A stretch of DNA of 64,000 nucleotides. Source: Cyanophora paradoxa. Its lineage: Eukaryota > Glaucocystophyceae > Cyanophorales > Cyanophoraceae. Both the position numbers and the translations under genes were made by a program. Where the stretch lies: assembly GCA_004431415.1 (NCBI GenBank), contig QPMI01000535.1, positions 372,001 to 436,000 of the forward strand, given 5' to 3'. Every line of letters starts with the position of its first letter. The stretch's first letter is position 1. Below the pieces are notes generated by a model. The model was not told the DNA's origin. It did no database searches and was given only the letters and a program-made list of their open reading frames with translations. Positions 57,476 through 64,000 of the stretch are shown piece by piece.

Positions 57476-57933
57476 CGGCCGGCCCCCCGCGCCCGCCCCG
57501 CGCCCGCCCTGCCCGCCCGCCCGCCCCGCCCCACCCCGCGCCGCGCCGCCCCGCCCCGCCCGCCCCGCGCCGCCCGCTCCGCCCGCCCGCCCCGCCCCGC
57601 CCGCCCGCCCCGCCCGCCCCGCCCCGCCCCGCCCCGGCGCCGCCCCGCCCCGCCCCGCCCCGCCCCGCCGCGCCGCCCGCCCCGCCCCGCCCCGCCCCGG
57701 CGCCGCGCCGCCCGCCCCGCCCCGCCCCGCCGCCCCGCCCCGCCCCGCCCGCCCGCCCCGCCCCGCCCCGCCCCGCCCGCCCCGTCGCCGCCCCGCCCCG
57801 CCCCGCCCCGCCCCGCCCGCCCCGCCCGCCCCGCCCCGCCCGCCCCGCCCCGCCCCGCCCCGCCCCGCCTTGCCCCGCCCCGCCCCGCCCCGCCCCGCGG
57901 CCGCCCCGCCCTCTCCCGGGCCCTGCCCCGCCC
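57476..57933. repeat. 458-bp (CCCCGCCCG)n tract
   Basis: Nearly pure C and G (a single T near 57869, another near 57786 and few more), built of CCCCGCC, CCGCGCCG and CCCGGCGCCG words. Strong G-quadruplex / i-motif potential. It starts 103 bases after the end of duplicated block 2. Confidence 0.95.
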
Positions 57934-58747
57934 AGATGCCAAGCTAATATTAGCTGCCGCCACTAGCTAACGCTATCAGCTAGCTAGCTGATATTGTAAA
58001 TAATTATAATTACGCATACCTGCAGCCGAGCGCGAGCGGCAAGCGCGGCAGCCAGGCGGGCCGCGGGCCGGGGCGGCGGGGCGGGGCGGGCAGGGGACCC
58101 TCGAGCTCGGCCTGGCACCCCAGCGGCGCCGGCCGCCGAGCGCCGCGCCTGATACATATCGATCATGACGCGGGGCCTTCCGCGCGTCGAGGCGGCATGG
58201 CATGCGGCTGAGCGTGCACAGATCTGGCCATGGGCGGCGCCGCGGCGTGGCAGCGTTGCCGCACATTGACAGTCGGCGCCTGCCCAGATCTAGAGGACCC
58301 TCGGCCTGCCGCCCCCCACATGGCCAGCCGGCTGCCGAGCGCCGCGCCTGCCGCGGGGCCTCCCTTGCTGGTTCTAAAACATCATGCATGGCCGCGGGTC
58401 GCTCGTGAGGGAGGAGTCGAGAGTGGAGGTTGGGAGGAAGAAGTGGGAGGGTAGGTTCAGGTTCGAACGCTGGATTGGATCGCGCCACCCAAGTCCACAG
58501 GTCCGGCGGGGAGTCGGGAGCCGGTCATCGCTGGCCGAACGTGGGGAGCCGGAGCTCCTGGACCTCGGCCTTACGGGCCCAGCTGGGCCCTGCCGACGCT
58601 GCGTCCGGATCCGGGTCTCCACCAGCTTGACCTCCTTCCGCTCCCGCCGCCGCCGTGGGGTCCTGAGCGGTCGCGTCTGTACCCCTTGCGGGAACCCTCT
58701 TCCTAGCCCCCCCCCCCCCCCCCACCCCCCACCCCCACCCCCCCTCC
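57934..58747. other. Gene-free stretch ending in a C-tract
   Basis: Holds a loosely repeated GCCGAGCGCCGCGCCTG segment (58133 and 58333 areas) and a C/A tract at 58710-58748. The C-tract marks the boundary to the inverted partial copy of segment S. No gene seen. Confidence 0.5.
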
Positions 58748-60117
58748 CAAGGCAAGGATACGCACCGAGAAGCGCGGCGGCGAGCCAGAAAGGTCGGATG
58801 ATGCGGCTGGACGTAAAGGTCTGGGTCGTCGTGGGGCGAGCGCGTTGGCGGGCGCGGCGACGAGACGCCGGAGCGCGCTTTGACGAGAGCCGATCGTTGG
58901 AAAACGGCGCATGCAGGCCGAGGTCGGGCTGTGCTTCGCGCAGGCGCGCCGGGCGGCGAGGGCGGGCGAGCCGGCCTTGGGGCGCGATTCGCAGAGCGGG
59001 AGAACCGGGCCAGCCAGGGCAGTTGCGGCTGCGGATTCAGCTTGCGGTGCGCATCGACGCTGAAACGGCGGCTGGAAAGAGGGGCGCGCGCCGAAGTTTC
59101 GTTCGCTTTCGATCCCGCGCTCGCGCCCGCAGCCGCCGCCGGGTACCCCTGCATCGAGCTGCAATCAGTCATGGTCAATGATTCGATGGCACCCGCGGGC
59201 CGGCCGCCCGGCCCGGCCCGGGCGGGCCGGGCCGCCCGGCCCGGCGCATGCAGGCGCTGGCGCGGCGCAGCCGCTGAGCCTGGCGGCAGCCTGCGGCAGG
59301 CCTGCCAGGCTGCAGCTAGCTAGCCATTGATGAGATATGATTCAATGATCCAAATAATTCAATGATTGCTGCGCCGTCCGCGGGCCAGCGCCGGCACATG
59401 CAGCGCTAGCGGGCCAGTACTACCCAGTACTACTAGGCTAGTACTACTGGGCCAGTAGTAGCGGGCCTACTAGCGGCCGGCAGCGCCGCGCTTATGAAAC
59501 GATTCAAAAATAATTCAAGCGATGCATATGCATATGGGAAAGCTGCAGCTGCAGCCATCCATGATAGTAATCAATCATATTGCAGGCGGCGCCGATTCGG
59601 TGGCCACCATGCAGACCGGCGGACTCTCGACTCTCGAGTCTCGACTCGCGACTGCGCTGCTAATGATGAATCATTGATGATGCGCTGCATGCATGCGCAG
59701 CAGCGCAGGCAGCGCTAGCGCTATAGCGCAGCTGCAGCTGCAGCCTGCAGGCGCCGCGAATCCGCAATCGCCGCCGATTCGAAATTCGCCAATCGCGCCC
59801 AGTGGCCGCCGGGCCGGTATACGTACAGACCGTATACGTAGTACTAGTACTGCCACACTGTGCACGTGCCACCGTGGCACGGTCACTGGCCTGTGAGGCT
59901 GTGCCACGGCCCACGGTACGGTGGCCACTGGCCAGTACACTAGTACTGTGACACGTGCACTGGCACCGAAACACAGGTAGCCTTGGTTGCCTATATTTGC
60001 AAGTTTCGAAGTACCTAAACTTCGTATGGCTGCCTTGTTTCGTTCAGAGCGCTGTACCCTAGAGTTAGAAACCGGTATCCCCTCTCCGCCCAAAAAATTA
60101 TTTTTCAAGCGCGTCGG
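58748..60117 (-). repeat. Inverted, diverged partial copy of segment S
   Basis: Matches the reverse complement of about 43125-44510 (and 52149-53530), from CAAGGATACGCACCGAGAAG to CCGCCCAAAAAATTATTTTTCAAG. It carries many indels and substitutions, unlike the two tandem copies, so it is an older relative. It includes the U-S junction (AAAAAATTATTTTTCAAGCG) without the Helitron-like insertion. Confidence 0.8.
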
Positions 60118-60164
60118 ATGCACCCCTAGCTGGCCACGGCCCACGGTGTCAAAATTTCAATCTG

Positions 60165-61397
60165 TCAGGCGAAGCCTCTTTCTCAAACCCAAAAACCACC
60201 GCAGGCGAAGCCTCTTTCTCAAACCCAAAAACCGCCGATATAAATTCCTTTTTTAACCTTTTTTTCCACTCAAGATCCCCCCTGCTAAATAATTTCCGCG
60301 TCGCACTCCCTCGAGGACGAATTATTAATTCTGCCTCGACACGGACGCGATTGCCGCTAATGACTCAGCTACCCTAACCCCCACAGACCTCTCTAGATCC
60401 ATTTTTAGCGTCGTGGCTCCCCTAAGACGACCGCTCGCCCGTGGGCGTCGCGCGAAAATCGAATTTCCCTCTGGATCAATTCCGGTACTTAACCTCCGAC
60501 AAATGCAGTCCGAGTCAGAAGGTGGGACCCGGTCCCGCCCGGTCCCGCGACGAAATCGCGCCAGGGACGCCCCAGAACGATACAGAATGCCGCGCGAGGG
60601 CGAGCGCATCGCCGCAAGCTCGATTTCAAGCGCCGTCGACGCTCCAGTGCGAAGAGTCGGCCGAAAATTTGATCCAGCGCTAGCCGGTCCCGCCCGGTCC
60701 CGCGACGCGCGCAATCGATGCGTACTGGCGCGCATGGACATAGCAGGGCCTGCGCACCCCCGAAATCCGCTTTTCGGAGCCGGAACAGCGCAGGAAGGTA
60801 CCCGACGGCCAAAATTCGATCCTGCACGCGCCCTGACATCTTTCCGCGCGCCCACGCCGCGGCGCATGCGCGGAACGATAGCATAAGCATTTAAGATGTA
60901 GGCAAAGTCTTCCGCACGCTTTGCGTATGCGACGGGCCGCGAGGACCCAGCCGACCCCGAAAATTCGATCCTGCATGGACCTGCACATCTTTCCGCGCGC
61001 CCTCGCCTCGAGCTCCGCAGCCCCGCACATCGATGCTATAGCTATATGCATTCAAGATTCTGTTTAAGCGATTCGCAAGCTCTGTGCATGCGCCTGGCCG
61101 CGAGAACCTTGCCCCTCCCGGGCCTCCCTCTCAACAATATTATATATAATTCATCTCCTCTAATCTCAACCTGCTCCGGCCTCCCTTTATTTCCTCAGTA
61201 CATTAATATTCCTCTAGTTATATTCCTCTAGCCGGCCAGCGGTAGCTGGACTGGCCGTCAGCCGGCCAGCTTCCAACCAGAAAGCTGTTCGCGATCGGCC
61301 AGGCCGCTGGCCAGTGCCCTATAGGCCTACTGTGACAGCCGCGAGGGCGTCCGCGAGGCTTCGCCGTACTTAGTGCTCCGCAGGAGCACGGATCTTG
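60165..61397 (+). mobile_element. Helitron-like insertion, single shortened unit
   Basis: Starts TCAGGCGAAGCCTC (preceded by G, not A), has a short tandem of its first 40 bases, and ends with the hairpin and GGATCTTG followed by TTAATTA. About 1.2 kb; it has fewer internal subrepeats and more substitutions than the other copies. Confidence 0.65.
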
Positions 61398-62188
61398 TTA
61401 ATTATATAATTTGGGACTCCGAGTAATTTTAAGGAAGTACGTTTTTTTAAGCGTTACACGGTATATATATATATGATCTAGAACCTATACCGGTTCTTCC
61501 GGTCCTATCGCTAGATGTCTTTTTGATTTAGACGATTCGAATCGATCGATATCGATTGGGCGGCATTTGGGCCTTCATGTTGTCACGAACACACGCGATG
61601 AACACACGTCAAGAATGAAGAGCTCCGAACGCCATGCCGGCCCCGGCGGCCCATGCGGCTCTTGCCTCAGTTGCCTCATGCAGCTTGCCTGCACTGCGGC
61701 AGGCTGCAACTGGTGATGGCGATTGGACACCGTCGACTCGGCTTCGAGTCGCCGAGTCCGACGGTCGCCAGTGACTCGCCACGGCCTGTCATGGCCGATC
61801 GTCGACGATCATCATCGTCGACTCGATTCATCGATCATCAAAGCACAAATTTTTGTGACCAGTACCCCAAATTGCAAATGGCGGCTTTGCCCGGGGCGAG
61901 GGCCGCGAGGCCCCCGGCAAGTTGGCGGCAACTTGGCGGCAAGCCGGCTTCAGTTGCTGGCTTAATGACGTTTTTCTATATATATATATCACATATTATA
62001 TGTAAGACTGGGCCCAAGCTTTAAGTTTCTACCCCCTTCTTGAGCCGGCTCGAGCCGCGGCTAGCGGGCTTAGTCCGCCGGGCTACTAGTAGAGCCTGTT
62101 GCTAGTAGCGGCTCGAGGCCCTGAGCAGCCTCAGAGCAGGCTAGCGCTGCCGGCGCCGGCTGCCGTGCCACGGTGGGGCCGGGCCGGC
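61398..62188. other. Gene-free stretch
   Basis: Contains TATATA runs (61461-61474, 61979-61990), CGATCGATATCGAT palindromes (61543-61556) and TCGACTCG-type short inverted repeats (61730-61830). No coding region is convincing. Confidence 0.5.
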
Positions 62189-62196
62189 GCCGTGGC

Positions 62197-62698
62197 CAGA
62201 GTTCCAAAATTTTTTGTGGGCCCAGGAGACCCCCAAAAAATTTTAAAACTTTTTAAACATTTTTGAAAAATTTCTCAAAAATTTTTGCCATACAAACGAG
62301 AAGGCACGTTCCAGAGGCGCGCAAACGCGCTCTAAACGTGCTCTTAAGGTCCTCTTAACATTCTTGTAGCATGGGAAGTGGTCAGAAGTTTTATTTCGAG
62401 CCCATTTGGGCGAAGGCACACTCATGAATTTCCTAGGGCTCGCCAGGGGTACAGTGAGGTCTGACCCTTATCGACGTGCAGAGTGCCCCTATCGCATTGC
62501 TTATCGCTTAAACTTCATTATACATGCAAGAGATACGTATAGGAAGCTTATTACGACGTGTTCTGCACGAGAAAAGGGCCCCCCGAATATTTTCTCGAGC
62601 AAAATTTTTTGAGCGTCCAGCCGAGACCAAAAAATTTTGCAAAAATTTTACAAAAAATTTTGTTTTATTTTTCGAAAAATGTTTCGGCCGGAACCCTG
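62197..62698. mobile_element. hAT-like MITE, 502 bp, with 8-bp target duplication
   Basis: Ends CAGAGTTCC and GGAACCCTG form an inverted repeat with one mismatch, and GCCGTGGC occurs exactly outside both ends (62189-62196 and 62699-62706). CAGRG ends with an 8-bp duplication are the hAT signature. The interior is full of AAAATTTT motifs and has no transposase, so it is non-autonomous. Confidence 0.82.
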
Positions 62699-62706
62699 GC
62701 CGTGGC

Positions 62707-63212
62707 CATGTGCCATGTGGCACCTCAGCCGCACCTGTCACCTGTACATGTGCTGCTGAGGCTGTGCATGTGACAGCCTCTGACAGGCACTGACAGGCTG
62801 TGCACGTGCCCACGCCGGCCCCACCGGCCCCCACGGTGGCAGGCTCTGCCAGCTGCAGGCTGCAGCTGGCCGGCCCAGCTGCCTCAGTTCCGGCGCCGGC
62901 GCAGTGCCATGTTGCACGCGTACAGCGGCGGCTGCGGCGCACTAGTACGTACTGAGTATACGTACGCGTACGGGGCCGGCGGCGGGTTAAGGTTTTAGCC
63001 TACCCTGCCAGAAAGCTCTCATTAGCGCCGGGAGCTCCAGATCTCCCGCGACATCGCATCCCGAGTCCCGACTCGGACGTGGACAGCTGACGCGGCGACA
63101 GCAGCAGCTGCACAGCAGCGAAAGCTCGCTGCGAGGCCGCGAGGAAGGTTAACGAAAGCGAAGGCCAGCACGCTCGGCTGGTTCGTGACCCGTGTCAGCC
63201 GGTCGTCGTGCG
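62707..63212. other. Upstream region of the CCCH gene
   Basis: 62720-62800 has repeated CTGACAGGC / TGTGCATGTGACAGCC words. The following 250 bases are the likely promoter and 5'UTR. No TATA element stands out; TATACGTACGCGTACG at about 62957-62972 is palindromic. Confidence 0.45.
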
Positions 63213-64000
63213 ATGAATGCGAGCGCCCCGACAGCCGACCGCGCTCAGTGCCGGTGCGTTCAGTGCGTCAGGCGCGGGTGGATCATTGCGTATGCCGCCT
63301 AATCGAGCGCGCTCAGGTATTTCGTGCTGGGAAGGTGTACATGGGGTGAGCCGCGGCCGGTCGCCGGATCCGATAGCAACGACACGCAACCGCACGCGCT
63401 CATTGTGCGATTGCAGGGACCACATGCAAGTTCTCGCACGACGGCAGCGCGGAAGTCGGCGCCGCGATGGTTGGCGCTTTCGGCAGACCACTTGGGCCGG
63501 GGCGGCCTATGTGCCGCTTGTTCCAGCGAGGGGCTTGCCATTACGCTCAGGTTCGCTTTCGACGTGCATCTGCTTCACGAATGGCACGTGGGAACCGCGC
63601 GTCTCACGCGTGCGTTCGTGCGCAGTGCAAGTTCAGCCACGGCGAGGACGAGGGAGCAGCTGGCGGCGGCATGCAGGCATATGCATTCCCCTATCCCGGC
63701 ATCGTGCAGCAGGGATACATTTACCCCCAGCTGGACGGGACAGCGGGCGTCGTCGTGACGAACGATCCCGCCGAGTACCACAGCCAGGGCTCGTGGCAGC
63801 AGGCGCAGCCGCAACAGCAGCAACAGCAGCAGCAGCAGCAGCAGCAGCAAGTGCAGCTGCAGGGGCATGCGATGGCGCCCGGGAGCTCGCCGGACCCGAG
63901 GCTCGTCTCTCAGATCCACATGCAGCACCCGCAGGCACTGCACACGCAAGGCCAGCCCCCGCAACTGCAGGGGCACGCCCAGCCGCAGCCGGGCCCTTCG
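63213..64000 (+). CDS. Tandem CCCH zinc-finger protein with polyQ region, 3' end outside window
   Basis: Predicted RNA-binding protein. Exons 63213-63253, 63317-63345, 63417-63550 and 63626 onward join in frame. Exon 1 is MNASAPTADRAQCR. Splicing yields finger 1, CRYFVLGRCTWGTTCKFSH, a C-x8-C-x5-C-x3-H, and finger 2, CRLFQRGACHYAQCKFSH, C-x7-C-x4-C-x3-H. Each finger is completed only after splicing, which supports the model. Then come GGGMQAYAFPYPGIVQQGYI, a Gln run at about 63805-63850, and a Gln/Pro/His-rich tail still open at 64000. Typical CCCH fingers bind AU-rich or other single-stranded RNA and act in mRNA decay or splicing. A makorin-like type is possible, but no RING is visible within the window. 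Confidence 0.85.

Noticed and set aside
57477-57966. Pro/Ala/Arg-rich frames of 170-200 codons in the C/G tract
   Set aside because: Simple-sequence artefact; open on every frame of both strands.
62406-62793. Small open frames inside the 62.2-62.7 kb element as a transposase remnant
   Set aside because: Too short, no catalytic motif, and they are composed of AAAATTTT-type repeats.

Overview
The window is nuclear DNA of a GC-rich, intron-dense eukaryote, most likely a unicellular alga. Nearly every gene is broken into short exons (about 60-250 bases) flanked by CAG at the acceptor and by GTGCG, GTACCCC or sometimes GC at the donor. A plastid is implied by a thylakoid-lumen pentapeptide protein (22236-23583). 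Its presequence starts MAFVAAAP and has no hydrophobic ER signal before the transit peptide. A Phe near the N-terminus is typical of red-algal and glaucophyte transit peptides, so a primary-plastid alga is favoured, but the lineage is not settled.

Left part (1-5.2 kb, less GC-rich): an unrecognised gene running off the window edge, a divergent histone H3 with two introns, a 39-bp x 11 tandem array, and an intron-bearing Rep-like SF3 helicase gene with a degraded P-loop, related to CRESS-DNA viruses or plasmids. A two-EF-hand calmodulin-like fragment follows.

Middle part (7-30.3 kb) is gene-dense. A very large minus-strand gene (about 17352 to 7977) encodes an acylated N-terminus (MGCC), a NACHT NTPase, a pentapeptide-repeat exon and 14 WD40 repeats, one per 126-nt exon: an NLR-like receptor. 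Next to it on the same strand lies a receptor-like kinase (signal peptide, ectodomain, Ser/Thr-rich stalk, TM helix, RING-like zinc motif, Ser/Thr kinase). Then come the lumenal protein and a cytochrome P450 (plus strand) and a BRCC36-type JAMM deubiquitinase (minus strand). NLR-like receptor, receptor kinase and K63-deubiquitinase side by side suggest a signalling or surveillance neighbourhood, but no functional link is shown.

Right part (30.3-63 kb) is repeat-built and I find no convincing ordinary gene in it. Its history can be partly read. An ancestral block of about 5.9 kb was duplicated in tandem (39173-48349 and 48361-57373). Afterwards each copy was independently hit: copy 1 by a multimeric element at 39666-42987, copy 2 by a SINE-like element (48545-48692) and another multimer at 49156-52148. 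Each copy therefore preserves the empty site of the other. The multimeric element has Helitron-like features: 5' TC, 3' hairpin eight bases before CTTG, insertion between A and T, no target duplication, head-to-tail units. Four insertions are present. Two MITE-like elements with terminal inverted repeats (31725-32135, and 62197-62698 with an 8-bp target duplication) flank the area.

The window ends in a CCCH zinc-finger, polyQ gene that runs off the right edge. No tRNA, rRNA or CRISPR was seen. All gene models are hand-spliced from the sequence without transcript support.
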